NCBI RefSeq assembly: GCF_030269305.1
Contig: NZ_BSTC01000006.1
Coordinates: 248,001 to 312,000, forward strand
Length of the DNA: 64,000 bases
Direction: 5' to 3'
Origin: Kineosporia sp. NBRC 101731
GTDB lineage: Bacteria > Actinomycetota > Actinomycetes > Actinomycetales > Kineosporiaceae
Part shown: positions 35,013 to 43,676 of the stretch, one piece after another
Position numbering within the stretch: the first letter of the stretch is position 1
How the letters are laid out: every line of letters starts with the position of its first letter
The notes under the pieces: model-generated
What the model was told of the DNA's origin: nothing
What the model saw: only the letters and a program-made list of their open reading frames with translations
The model's database searches: none
Made by a program: the position numbers and the translations under genes

Positions 35013-35372
35013 CTACTGGGGCTCGCTGCCCTCGGCGTAGCAGAGGGCGTAGGCGGCGTCGGCCTGCTCGGTCAGGTCACTGACCTTGGTCAGCAACTCG
35101 GTCACCTTCTTGCCGTCTTCCTCGGTGCTGACCGTGAGGTCCTGCGCCTGCGCGTTCGCGGCGTCGACCTGCGCCGAGAGATCGCGGTACTCCTCGCAGG
35201 CCTGGCCCTTGGCGGCCTCGGCGCTCTCACCGCTCGTGCTGCTCTCGCTGCTACCGGTCGGGGCCGGGCTGCTGTCGGAACCCCCACCGCTGCAGGCCGC
35301 GAGCAGCAGGGCGGTACCGAGAGCGGCCAGGGCGGGAGCTACGTGTCGTCGGGAGTGCACGACCACGAGCAT
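35013..35372 (-). CDS. Putative secreted lipoprotein, unknown function
   Basis: 119 residues from ATG 35372 (a longer frame from 35426 is possible). A signal peptide ends in a lipobox LLLAACSGG, followed by a Ser/Thr/Pro/Glu linker. The mature part contains QACEEYRDLSAQVDAANAQAQDL and ends CYAEGSEPQ; two Cys may form a disulfide. A helical coiled-coil-like region is likely. I do not recognise the family. Confidence 0.7.
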   Translation of the reverse strand: MLVVVHSRRHVAPALAALGTALLLAACSGGGSDSSPAPTGSSESSTSGESAEAAKGQACEEYRDLSAQVDAANAQAQDLTVSTEEDGKKVTELLTKVSDLTEQADAAYALCYAEGSEPQ

Positions 35373-35436
35373 GGACGCCGACCAGGCGCAGGTGAAGTGG
35401 CTTGGGAGACGCTTAACCGCCCGCACCGAGAAGCTT

Positions 35437-35472
35437 GACCCAGCGACCGACCCAGCGACCGACCCAGCGACC
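35437..35472. repeat. Three 12-bp tandem repeats
   Basis: GACCCAGCGACC is repeated three times without change in the gap between the lipoprotein start and the TspO-like gene end. No coding role is apparent. Confidence 0.9.
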
Positions 35473-35475
35473 AGG

Positions 35476-36000
35476 TCAGAGACTGACGAACCGCTTCCCG
35501 AAGATCGGGTCCGGGTTGGCCCGGGCCTGGTAGACGGCCACCGGGGTGGCCAGGCCGAGCCAGGCCGCCTGGGGAAGCAGGGCCGCCGCAGCCGCCCGGT
35601 CGTGCCGGGCCAGCAGGGGCAGGGCCGCTGCGGTGACGGCCGCGTCGGTGGCGGTCCAGGCAGCGGCGAGCACGGGGCTGCGGCGCCGGAAGTAGGCGTA
35701 GGAGAAACTCACGTACACGGCGGCGTCGACCGCGGCCAGAGCGAGCAGACGACCCCGGTCGGGGCCCGGAACCGTCCGCGCCGCCCGCAGGGTGGCCACC
35801 GACCAGCCCAGCTTGGCGATCGCCCAGGCCGGCCCGAATGCCACGGGCGGTGGGGCGTAGGGCGCCTGGCGCAGGGATCGGTAGTAGGCCGGGTCGTCGG
35901 GACGGCCCGCCGCGGTGCCGGCGAGCATCAGCCCGGCGGTCAGGGCGACGGGGCGCACGGACGCCCGCAGGGCCGTGGACAGTCTGGTTCGGACGCTCAC
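35476..36000 (-). CDS. TspO/MBR-like membrane protein
   Basis: 174 residues from a GTG at 36000 that overlaps the methyltransferase stop (GTGA). Five hydrophobic segments and YAPPPVAFGPAWAIAKLGWSV, AYFRRRSPVLAAAW and LLPQAAWLGLATPVAVYQARANPD correspond to TspO helices, but the aromatic-rich TspO consensus is only partly kept. TspO proteins bind porphyrins and take part in stress signalling. The assignment is moderate. Confidence 0.6.
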   Translation of the reverse strand: MSVRTRLSTALRASVRPVALTAGLMLAGTAAGRPDDPAYYRSLRQAPYAPPPVAFGPAWAIAKLGWSVATLRAARTVPGPDRGRLLALAAVDAAVYVSFSYAYFRRRSPVLAAAWTATDAAVTAAALPLLARHDRAAAAALLPQAAWLGLATPVAVYQARANPDPIFGKRFVSL

Positions 36001-36848
36001 CGGTCCAGCTTCGGCGACGGCGGCTCCTCGCGCACCTCGGAGGACACGGCAGAGGGTATGGCGGAGGGCGCCTCGGAGGGGCGCTCGAACAGTGCCGTGA
36101 CCAGGAAGTCCAGGCCGAACCAGGAGGATTCGCCGGACTGGGCCAGCATCGGGCGGATCTCGACCTCGGTGAGGTCCTGGAACAGCCAGCGCAGGTCGTC
36201 CGGGGAGAAGGCCAGACCACCGGCCAGTGACTGCGACCGGTACAGCTCGGCGTCCGGCTCGTCCGAGCCCATCCGGCCGGCGGCGAAACAGGAGACACCG
36301 AAGTGACCGCCCGGTGCCAGCAGCCGCTCGAGCAGTGCCCGGTAGCTCACCCGGCGGTGCGGCGGCAGGTGGTGCAGACAGCCGGAGTCGTAGATCAGGT
36401 CGTACGGTCCGCCCAGCTCGCCCCCCGCCTCCTGGAAGGCGTCGCCGACGACGAAGTTCACCGCCAGCCCCTGTTTCTGCGCACGTTCCCGGGCCCAGGC
36501 CACGGCTTTGTCGGACAGGTCGATCGCGTCGACCGTGAAACCCCGCGAGGCCAGGAACAGCGCGTTGCGTCCCGGTCCGGCGCCGAGGTCGAGTGCCCGG
36601 CCCGGCCGGATCCGGCCGGCCTCCAGATGGGCCACCAGGTTCTCGTCCGGCTTGTTCTCGAAGAACGGTACGGACCGGTCCCGACCGGTGTAGAAGCCGT
36701 CCCACCAGGCCCCGCCCGCACCGTCGCTCCAGCGATCCGCCGAGGTGGGAAACATGCTGTCCAGCAACCGTAAGGCGTCTTCCACGGTGCGCACGTCCCG
36801 CCGGCCCGGCCCGCGATGCGCTCGCAACCCCTGTCCCATTCGCGACAA
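35997..36848 (-). CDS. SAM-dependent methyltransferase (class I)
   Basis: 283 residues. The SAM-binding motif I is ALDLGAGPGRNALFLASRGFTVDAIDLS (around 95-122). YDLIYDSGCLHHLPPHRR is motif IV/post-I. The C-terminal region includes SGESSWFGLDFLVTALFERP. The context with a TspO-like gene suggests a small-molecule or thiopurine-like substrate, but none can be named. An ATG at 36839 is an alternative start. Confidence 0.88.
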   Translation of the reverse strand: MSRMGQGLRAHRGPGRRDVRTVEDALRLLDSMFPTSADRWSDGAGGAWWDGFYTGRDRSVPFFENKPDENLVAHLEAGRIRPGRALDLGAGPGRNALFLASRGFTVDAIDLSDKAVAWARERAQKQGLAVNFVVGDAFQEAGGELGGPYDLIYDSGCLHHLPPHRRVSYRALLERLLAPGGHFGVSCFAAGRMGSDEPDAELYRSQSLAGGLAFSPDDLRWLFQDLTEVEIRPMLAQSGESSWFGLDFLVTALFERPSEAPSAIPSAVSSEVREEPPSPKLDR

Positions 36849-36849
36849 T

Positions 36850-36882
36850 CTACCGTCGGCCTACCGTCGGCCTACCGTCGGC
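36850..36882. repeat. Three 11-bp tandem repeats
   Basis: CTACCGTCGGC is repeated three times, just upstream of the methyltransferase start (minus strand), in the 43-bp gap to the lactate permease gene. The 11-bp unit is about one helical turn. Confidence 0.9.
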
Positions 36883-36891
36883 CGCAGACCC

Positions 36892-38574
36892 TCAGGGCAC
36901 CATCCACGACAGCACCGGTGAGGCCTGCAGCACGACGAGAAGACACATCACCGGCAGGAGGATCACCGTCGCCTTCAGCACCGCCCGGAACAGCTCGCCC
37001 TCCCGCCCGGCCAGCCCGACGGCGGCCGCGCCGATGGCCAGGTTCTGCGGGCTGACCATCTTGCCCAGCACCCCGCCCGACCCGTTCGATGCGGCCAGCA
37101 GCAGGGGATCGAGCCCGGTCTCGGCCGCCGCACTCACCTGAAGGGCCCCGAACAGCGAGTTCGACGAGGTGTCCGAACCGGTCACGGCCGTGCCGAACCA
37201 GCCCAGCAGCGGCGACAGCAGCGCGAAGAACGAGCCGGCACCGGCCAGCCAGACACCCAGCGTGGTGGTCATGCCCGACGTGTTCATCACGTAGGCGATG
37301 CCCAGCACCGCCACCACGGTCAGGATCGCGGTGCGCAGTTGCACCAGCACCGCGCCGTAGGCCCGTCCCCATGCGGCCAGGGGCAGGCGCAGCAGCAGGC
37401 CGGTCAGCACCCCGGTCAGCAGCAGCACCGTCCCACCCGTCCCCAGCCACTCGAATTTGAAGGTGGTGAGCGCCAGTTCGCTGCCGTCGGCCTTCACCAC
37501 GTCGAGCCCGGGCCAGCCGAACCGGGCCGAGGGCCGCAACAGGGTCTCCTTCACCGCCGGGATCGCGACGATGCTGAAGAGCGCGATCACGATCAGGTAG
37601 GGCGCGAAGGCCAGCCATCGGTCGTGGCGCTCGGGGTTCTCGAGAGTTTTCACTGAGGACGTCGGTGAGACCGCCGATGTCTCCTCACCTTCCCTCCTCC
37701 CGGGAGGACCGGAAGGTGCGACGGAACCGGAAGGCTCAGGGGCGTCCACCATGGGCGCCGGTGACCACCCCCGCAGGAACACCAGCACGGCTCCCGCCGA
37801 GACCAGGGCCGCGGCGATGTCGCTGAGCTCGACCGGCCCGTAGTTGGACACAGCGAATTGGGCGAGGGCGAACGACACCCCGCAGACCGCGGCCACCGGC
37901 CAGACGTCCCGCAGGCCCCGCCGCCCGTCGAGCAGGTAGAGCAGCAGGAACGGCACGATCAGCGCGAGGAACGGCACCTGCCGCCCGGTCATGGCGCTGA
38001 TGTCGCGCAGGGGCAGCCCCGACACCTGGGCCAGCGTGATCACCGGCGTGGCGACCGCGCCGTACGCCACCGGGGCGGTGTTCGCGACCAGGGCCGTGGT
38101 GGCGGCCTTCAGCGGGCTCAGCCCGATCGCCACCAGCATCACCGAGCAGATCGCCACCGGCGCCCCGAACCCGGCCAGGGCCTCGAGCAGGGCCCCGAAG
38201 CAGAACGCGATGATCACGCCCTGGATCCGCACGTCCGGGCTGATGCCGGTGAACGTGCGCTGCAGGACGTCGAAATGGCCCGACCGGCGCGTCAGCTCGT
38301 ACACCCAGAGGGCGTTGATCACGATCCACATCACCGGGAACAGGCCGAACGCGGCCCCTTCCGTCGCCGCTAGGAGCGCCTGACCGGCGGGCATGGACCA
38401 GACGAGCACGGCCACGACGAGCGAGAGCGTCAAACCGGTGAGGGCGGCCAGCCAGGCCCGCACCCGGAACACCCCGAGCATGACGAAGAGGACCACGAGC
38501 GGGATCGCCGCGAACAGGGCCGACCAGGCGAGGCTGCCGGCCAGGGGATCGAGTTCCTGTCGGTACATGAGCAT
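36892..38574 (-). CDS. L-lactate permease family transporter
   Basis: 560 residues from ATG 38574, preceded by GGTGGAG. About 13 membrane helices. Family signatures: FGLFPVMWIVINALWVYELT, AFCFGALLEALAGFGAPVAICSVML and TALVANTAPVAYGAVATPVITLAQVSGL. These form the LctP/GlcA pattern for lactate or glycolate/H+ symport. A glycerate kinase lies 3.2 kb away but there is no link in transcription. No lactate dehydrogenase is nearby. Confidence 0.93.
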   Translation of the reverse strand: MLMYRQELDPLAGSLAWSALFAAIPLVVLFVMLGVFRVRAWLAALTGLTLSLVVAVLVWSMPAGQALLAATEGAAFGLFPVMWIVINALWVYELTRRSGHFDVLQRTFTGISPDVRIQGVIIAFCFGALLEALAGFGAPVAICSVMLVAIGLSPLKAATTALVANTAPVAYGAVATPVITLAQVSGLPLRDISAMTGRQVPFLALIVPFLLLYLLDGRRGLRDVWPVAAVCGVSFALAQFAVSNYGPVELSDIAAALVSAGAVLVFLRGWSPAPMVDAPEPSGSVAPSGPPGRREGEETSAVSPTSSVKTLENPERHDRWLAFAPYLIVIALFSIVAIPAVKETLLRPSARFGWPGLDVVKADGSELALTTFKFEWLGTGGTVLLLTGVLTGLLLRLPLAAWGRAYGAVLVQLRTAILTVVAVLGIAYVMNTSGMTTTLGVWLAGAGSFFALLSPLLGWFGTAVTGSDTSSNSLFGALQVSAAAETGLDPLLLAASNGSGGVLGKMVSPQNLAIGAAAVGLAGREGELFRAVLKATVILLPVMCLLVVLQASPVLSWMVP

Positions 38575-38826
38575 GTCTCCACCACGACGCACGACGATGT
38601 GACGGTCCGGGAGTGCTCCCGACATCGTGCGCCCGGTGGGCCGAGGACGGCACCTCTAGGTGCTGGTGTAGGCGCCGTCCAGGCAGATCAGCGGTGGGCG
38701 GCGGTTCCCGGCAGCACCGGCGGGGCTGGTGAAGATCTCGTCCTTCGCCGCGCTGTTACGCGGAACCTGTTGACAGTAAAAAAATTTCACGAACCCTCGA
38801 GGAGGCGGTGAAGATCGTGACATAGC
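38575..38826. other. Intergenic region with an AT-rich promoter-like stretch
   Basis: 252 bp between divergent genes. TTGACA at 38770-38775 is followed by a run AGTAAAAAAATTTC, strikingly AT-rich for this genome, about 50 bp before the serine hydrolase start. GCACCT / AGGTGC (38650-38663) is a small dyad nearer the lactate permease gene. Both are candidates for promoter or regulator sites. Confidence 0.4.
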
Positions 38827-40215
38827 ATGCGCGGCATGACCGGGGATGAATCGATCGCACCGTCGACCGCACGCCGTCTACTCGCCGAACTGGCGCGCAC
38901 CCAGCGGGACGGGCGGCTCCCGAGCGTGGTCGCCGGGGTCACCCGGGGCGGGAACCTGGTCTGGTCGGGTGCCCGCGGAACGGTGGACGGCGCGCAGCCC
39001 GGCCCTTTCACGCAGTACCGGATCGGATCGATCACCAAGACGATGACGGCCGTGGCCGTGCTCCGGCTGCGGGACGAGGGCCTGCTCGGTCTCGACGACC
39101 CGATCGAGAAGCACGTTCCCGGGCTGCCGTTCGGCGAGCGCACCGTCGGGCAGCTGCTGGCGCACGAGTCCGGGTTGCGGGCCGAGTTGCCGGGGGACTG
39201 GTGGGAGCGTGTACCGGGCGTCGGCTGGTCCGACCTCGCGGCGCGGTTGCGGCGTGACGACGTGCTGTACCCGGCCGGGCGCCGGTTCCACTACTCCAAC
39301 CTGGGGTACGCGGTGCTGGGTGAGGTGGTTGCGCGGCTGCGGGGGTGCGCGTGGTTCGACGTCCTGCAGGCGGAGGTGCTGAACCCGCTGGGCATGCTCC
39401 GCACGTCGTACTTCGCCGAACCGGGCGCGGCGCGGGGGTGGGCCGTGCATCCGTGGGCAGACCTGCTGCTGCCCGAGCCCACCGAGGACTCCGGCGCTGG
39501 GGCCGCGGCCGGGCAACTCTGGTCCACGGTCGCCGACCTCGGCCGGTTCGCCGGGTTCCTGCTCGGGTCCCGCGGCGGTGCGGGCGTTCTCGCCACCTCG
39601 ACCGTCGCGGAGATGGCCGAGGTGACGGGGGTGGAGGCCGGCCGGGGGCGCCGCGGATACGGTCTGGGAGTCTTCAGCTACGAAATCGACGGGGGCGCGG
39701 TCGTGATCGGCCACGGCGGCTCGATGCCGGGCTTCGTGGCCGGGCTGTTCGCCGAGCCGGCGCAGCAGACCGGCGCGGTGGTGCTGGCCAACGCCACCAA
39801 CGGCAACAGCAACGACCTGGCCATGGCGATGCTCCGGATCATGCGGGACCACGAACCCTACGTCGGGCCCAGCTGGAAGCCCCTGGAGAAGGTGGACGAG
39901 GACGCCCTGGCCCTGACCGGCACCTGGTACTGGGGCCCGAGCGGCACCGGGCTCCGGCTCACCGCCGACGGTGACCTGGTCGCGACCGGGCTGGGGAACG
40001 GCGCGCGCAGCGGGCGCTTCCGGCGTGACGTGCAGGGCCGATGGGTCGGGCTGGAGGGTTATCACGCGGGTGAGACGCTCCGGCCCGTGCGCGATGCGCA
40101 GGGGCGCGTGGTCTCCCTCGACATCGGCACGTTCGCCTTCACCCGCACGCCCTACGACCCCACCGCCCCGGTGCCGGGAGGCGTGGACCGGGAGGGCTGG
40201 CGTCCTTACTCCTGA
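38827..40215 (+). CDS. Serine hydrolase of the class C beta-lactamase / DD-peptidase fold
   Basis: 462 residues. Active-site motifs are Ser68-x-x-Lys71 (SITK), Tyr156-Ser-Asn158 (HYSN) and the HGG motif in GHGGSMPGF (~300). There is no signal peptide, so it is probably cytoplasmic, as for many esterase-like members. The C-terminal ~110 residues form a separate domain. Substrate unknown. Its end overlaps the convergent GH13 gene by 10 bp. Confidence 0.9.
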   Translation: MRGMTGDESIAPSTARRLLAELARTQRDGRLPSVVAGVTRGGNLVWSGARGTVDGAQPGPFTQYRIGSITKTMTAVAVLRLRDEGLLGLDDPIEKHVPGLPFGERTVGQLLAHESGLRAELPGDWWERVPGVGWSDLAARLRRDDVLYPAGRRFHYSNLGYAVLGEVVARLRGCAWFDVLQAEVLNPLGMLRTSYFAEPGAARGWAVHPWADLLLPEPTEDSGAGAAAGQLWSTVADLGRFAGFLLGSRGGAGVLATSTVAEMAEVTGVEAGRGRRGYGLGVFSYEIDGGAVVIGHGGSMPGFVAGLFAEPAQQTGAVVLANATNGNSNDLAMAMLRIMRDHEPYVGPSWKPLEKVDEDALALTGTWYWGPSGTGLRLTADGDLVATGLGNGARSGRFRRDVQGRWVGLEGYHAGETLRPVRDAQGRVVSLDIGTFAFTRTPYDPTAPVPGGVDREGWRPYS

Positions 40216-41531
40216 TGCTCCTGATATTCCATGATCGCCCAGCCGTGCGCCTCGACCTGGGTGCCGGGTTCGTCGGGGGAACTGCCCAGCAGTCGCGTGA
40301 GCGGCCCGCCGAGGTCGAAGCCGTACGGCTGGTCCGAGATGTTCAGCAGCACGGCCAGTCCCGGTCCGCCCTCGGGATTCGTCACCCGGTAGGCAAAGAC
40401 CTCGTTGGCCAGGTGCACCTGGCTGGAGATGCCGTGGGTCAGCCAGGGGTGCCGCCGGCGCAGGCCGATCAGGTCCTGGTGCAGGCGGTAGATGGGCCGG
40501 CCGAGATCCGACAGCTCGTCCGGGTTCTCGGGGAATTCCGGGCGGATCTCGGCGTCGCCGTCCACCCGCTCGTACTTGACGCCCCGGAACGCCTGCTCGT
40601 CCCCGGCGTACACACTCGGCACCCCGGCGACCGTGAACAGTACGGCCAGGGCGTGGCCCAGGTGCCGGGGGTCGTCGAGGCGGCTGGCCAGACGGGTGAC
40701 GTCGTGGTTGCCCAGGAAGGTCTGCGGCACGAAGGCCGAGCTGAAGGTGTTGTGCCGGTCGAGGGTCCAGGCCAGTTCCCACAGGTTGGTGTCGTTGAGG
40801 CTGCTCCAGACCGACTTCCACAGCTCGTACTGGGTCAGCGAGTCCAGCCCGCCGTCGGCCACCAGCGCCGGGTAGTCGCCGTGGATGACCTCGCCGAGGA
40901 ACCAGGCGTCGGGATGGGTGGAACGGACCTCGCCGATCACGTCGTGCCAGAACGCCGACGGCACCGCGTAGGCCGCGTCCAGCCGCCAGCCGTTCGCGCC
41001 GCGGTCGAGCCAGTACCGCATCGCGTCGATGGTGTACTGCCGCACCGCCGGACTCTCGTGGTTGAGCGCGACCAGCCCGCCGTGGCCCTCGAAGTCACGG
41101 TAGGTGAGTTCCCCGGAGGCGCTGAAGTCGACGTGGAACCAGCCGGTGTACTCCGAGTCCGCGCCCTTCTCGAGCACGTCCCGAAACTGCGGGAAGTCGC
41201 GCCCGACGTGGTTGAACACACCGTCCAGCAACAGCATCACGCCGTGCTCCCGGCAGTCCTCCACCAGGGCGTCCCAGGTGCTCCCGTCACCGAGGCGGGG
41301 ATCGAGGCGGAAGTGGTCGACCGTGTCGTAGCCATGGGTCTGGCTGGCGAAGACGGGCCCGAGCAGCAGGCCGTTGGCGCCGAGCTCGATGACGTATCCC
41401 AGCCAGTGGTGCAGCCGGGCGAGCCGCGGCACCGGCTCTTCGGAGGTCGATTCCGGGGCCGTCGCCGGCGCCCCGGTGAAGGAGAGCGGATGGAGCTGCC
41501 ACCAGATGACGTGATCCGACCAGACGGACAT
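40206..41531 (-). CDS. GH13 alpha-amylase-family glycosidase
   Basis: 441 residues. Catalytic residues of the clan are in place: nucleophile Asp185 (GWRLDAAY), acid/base Glu214 (FLGEVIHGD) and Asp277 (FLGNHD). The N-terminus VIWWQLHPLSFTGAP resembles neopullulanase/cyclomaltodextrinase-like enzymes that act on short maltooligosaccharides. No signal peptide is seen. GAGGAAGAGG precedes the ATG. It stands downstream of thrS, separated by a hairpin. Confidence 0.9.
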   Translation of the reverse strand: MSVWSDHVIWWQLHPLSFTGAPATAPESTSEEPVPRLARLHHWLGYVIELGANGLLLGPVFASQTHGYDTVDHFRLDPRLGDGSTWDALVEDCREHGVMLLLDGVFNHVGRDFPQFRDVLEKGADSEYTGWFHVDFSASGELTYRDFEGHGGLVALNHESPAVRQYTIDAMRYWLDRGANGWRLDAAYAVPSAFWHDVIGEVRSTHPDAWFLGEVIHGDYPALVADGGLDSLTQYELWKSVWSSLNDTNLWELAWTLDRHNTFSSAFVPQTFLGNHDVTRLASRLDDPRHLGHALAVLFTVAGVPSVYAGDEQAFRGVKYERVDGDAEIRPEFPENPDELSDLGRPIYRLHQDLIGLRRRHPWLTHGISSQVHLANEVFAYRVTNPEGGPGLAVLLNISDQPYGFDLGGPLTRLLGSSPDEPGTQVEAHGWAIMEYQEHQE

Positions 41532-41557
41532 CGGGCCTCTTCCTCGTAGAAACGCGA

Positions 41558-41592
41558 ACGGCGCCGGGCTCCCTCGGAAGCGTCGGCGCCGT
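41558..41592 (-). terminator. Hairpin after thrS
   Basis: ACGGCGCCG (41558-41566) pairs with CGGCGCCGT (41584-41592), a 9-bp stem with a 17-nt loop, 35 bp past the thrS stop. There is no T-run, so the terminator call is moderate. Confidence 0.55.
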
Positions 41593-41626
41593 CTGTGGGT
41601 GCGGAGACTCAGACCTGTGCGGAAGG

Positions 41627-43612
41627 TCAGACCTGGGCGCGGGTCTTGATCGCCTCGGTGATCCGCTCGATCGCGTCGTCGATCGGCACGCCGTTGTCCT
41701 GCGAGCCGTCACGGAAGCGGAACGACACGGCGCCCTTGGCCACGTCGTCGTCGCCCACGATCAGCATGAAGGGCACCTTCTGCTTGGTGTGGGTGCGGAT
41801 CTTCTTGGGCATACGGTCGTCCGAGTCGTCGACCTCCACCCGCACGCCGGCCGTGCGCAGCTTCGCGGCGACGTCGTTCAGGTAGGGCACGTGGTCGTCG
41901 GTGACCGGGATGCCGACGGCCTGCACCGGGGCGAGCCACGGGGGGAACGCACCGGCGTAGTGCTCGACCAGGACACCGAAGAACCGCTCCAGCGAACCGA
42001 ACTTGGCCGAGTGGATCATCACCGGCTGCTGCCGGGTGCCGTCGGCGGCGGCGAACTCCAGGCCGAAGCCCTTGGGCTGGTTGAAGTCGTACTGGATGGT
42101 CGACATCTGCCAGGTGCGGCCGATGGCGTCCTTGGCCTGCACGGAGATCTTCGGGCCGTAGAACGCGGCGCCGCCCGGGTCGGGCACCAGCTGCGCGCCG
42201 GACTCCTCGGCCACGGTGCGCAGCACCTGGGTGGCCTTCTCCCAGTCCTCGTCCGAGCCGACGAACTTGTCTTTCTTCGCCGGGTCGTCGGAGCGGGTGG
42301 ACAGCTCGAGGTAGTAGTCGTCGAGCCCGAAGTCGCGCAGCAGCCCGGTGACGAACTTCAGCAGGTGGCGGATCTCGTCCGGGGCCTGCTCGGGGGTCAC
42401 GTAGCTGTGTGAGTCGTCCTGGGTCAGGCCCCGCACGCGGGTGAGACCGTGCACCACACCGGACTTCTCGTAGCGGTAGACCGAGCCGAACTCGAACAGG
42501 CGCAGCGGCAGCTCACGGTAGGAACGCCCACGTGACCTGAAGATCAGGTTGTGCATCGGGCAGTTCATGGCCTTGAGGTAGTACTGGCTGTTCTCGAGGT
42601 CCATCGGCGGGAACATGGTGTCCGCGTAGTACGGCAGGTGCCCGGAGGTCTCGAAGAGCTGGCCCTTGGAGATGTGCGGCGTGCCGACGTAGGAGAAGCC
42701 CTCCTCGATGTGCCGGTTACGCACGTAGTCTTCCATCACCCGCTTGATCACGCCGCCCTTGGGGTGGAAAACCACCAGGCCGGAACCGATCTCGTCCGGG
42801 AAGCTGAACAGGTCGAGCTCGGTGCCGAGCTTGCGGTGATCGCGGCGCTCGGCCTCGGCGAGCCGGTCCAGGTAGGCCTTCAGCTCGTCCTTGGTGGCCC
42901 ACGCGGTGCCGTAGATGCGCTGCAGCTGAGGGTTCTTCTCGCTGCCCCGCCAGTACGCGGCGGCGCTGCGCATCAGCTGGAAACCGTTGCCGATCATCTT
43001 GGTGGTCGGCACGTGCGGACCGCGGCAGAGGTCCTTCCAGGCAACCTCACCCTTGCGGTTGAGGTTGTCGTAGATGGTCAGCTCGCCGCCGCCGACCTCG
43101 GCGGAGGCACCCTCGGCGGCGTCCTCGACCGAACCGCCCTTGAGACCGATCAGCTCGAGCTTGTACGGCTCGTCGGCCAGCTCGGCGCGGGCCTCGTCGT
43201 CGGTGACGACGCGGCGCCGGAAGGTCTGGCCGTCCTTGATCAGGCGCTGCATCGCCTTGTCGAGGGCCTTCAGGTCGTCCGGGGTGAACGGGGTCTCGAC
43301 GTCGAAGTCGTAGTAGAAGCCGTCTTTGATCGGCGGGCCGATGCCGAGCTTGGCGTCTTTGAAGGTGGCCTGCACGGCCTGCGCGAGCACGTGGGCGGTG
43401 GAGTGCCGCAGCACGGCCAGGCCCTCGGGGTCGGCGGCGGTGACGGGCTCGACCTCCTCGCCCCCGGTGAGCTCGTGGGTGAGGTCGCGCAGCTCGCCGT
43501 CGACACGCGCGACAATGACGGCGCGGTCGTCGGCGAACAGGTCCGCGGCCGTGGTCCCCGCGGCAACCTCCCGCGGGGAACCGGATACGGACACGGTGAC
43601 CTGGGCTGACAC
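41627..43612 (-). CDS. thrS: Threonyl-tRNA synthetase
   Basis: 661 residues, normal length. Order: TGS domain (about 1-66), editing-type domain with [12 protein letters not shown] and HVPTTK-like segment, class II core (about 245-545) with zinc-ligand Cys351 in [11 protein letters not shown], motif 2 [24 protein letters not shown], and the anticodon-binding domain ([19 protein letters not shown]). The enzyme charges tRNA-Thr. In mycobacteria thrS is next to the HIT gene; here 7.6 kb of accessory genes lie between, and thrS is on the opposite strand. Confidence 0.98.
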   Translation of the reverse strand: MSAQVTVSVSGSPREVAAGTTAADLFADDRAVIVARVDGELRDLTHELTGGEEVEPVTAADPEGLAVLRHSTAHVLAQAVQATFKDAKLGIGPPIKDGFYYDFDVETPFTPDDLKALDKAMQRLIKDGQTFRRRVVTDDEARAELADEPYKLELIGLKGGSVEDAAEGASAEVGGGELTIYDNLNRKGEVAWKDLCRGPHVPTTKMIGNGFQLMRSAAAYWRGSEKNPQLQRIYGTAWATKDELKAYLDRLAEAERRDHRKLGTELDLFSFPDEIGSGLVVFHPKGGVIKRVMEDYVRNRHIEEGFSYVGTPHISKGQLFETSGHLPYYADTMFPPMDLENSQYYLKAMNCPMHNLIFRSRGRSYRELPLRLFEFGSVYRYEKSGVVHGLTRVRGLTQDDSHSYVTPEQAPDEIRHLLKFVTGLLRDFGLDDYYLELSTRSDDPAKKDKFVGSDEDWEKATQVLRTVAEESGAQLVPDPGGAAFYGPKISVQAKDAIGRTWQMSTIQYDFNQPKGFGLEFAAADGTRQQPVMIHSAKFGSLERFFGVLVEHYAGAFPPWLAPVQAVGIPVTDDHVPYLNDVAAKLRTAGVRVEVDDSDDRMPKKIRTHTKQKVPFMLIVGDDDVAKGAVSFRFRDGSQDNGVPIDDAIERITEAIKTRAQV

Positions 43613-43676
43613 AGTGACTCCTCATTAGTTCGGTGGGCACCCGTACGAGTGGCCGTCCCGATGCTATCGAGCGCCG

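Noticed and set aside
43613-43676. T-box or other thrS leader
   Set aside because: Only 64 bp separate thrS from the divergent gene, too short for a T-box, and no specifier or antiterminator pattern is visible.
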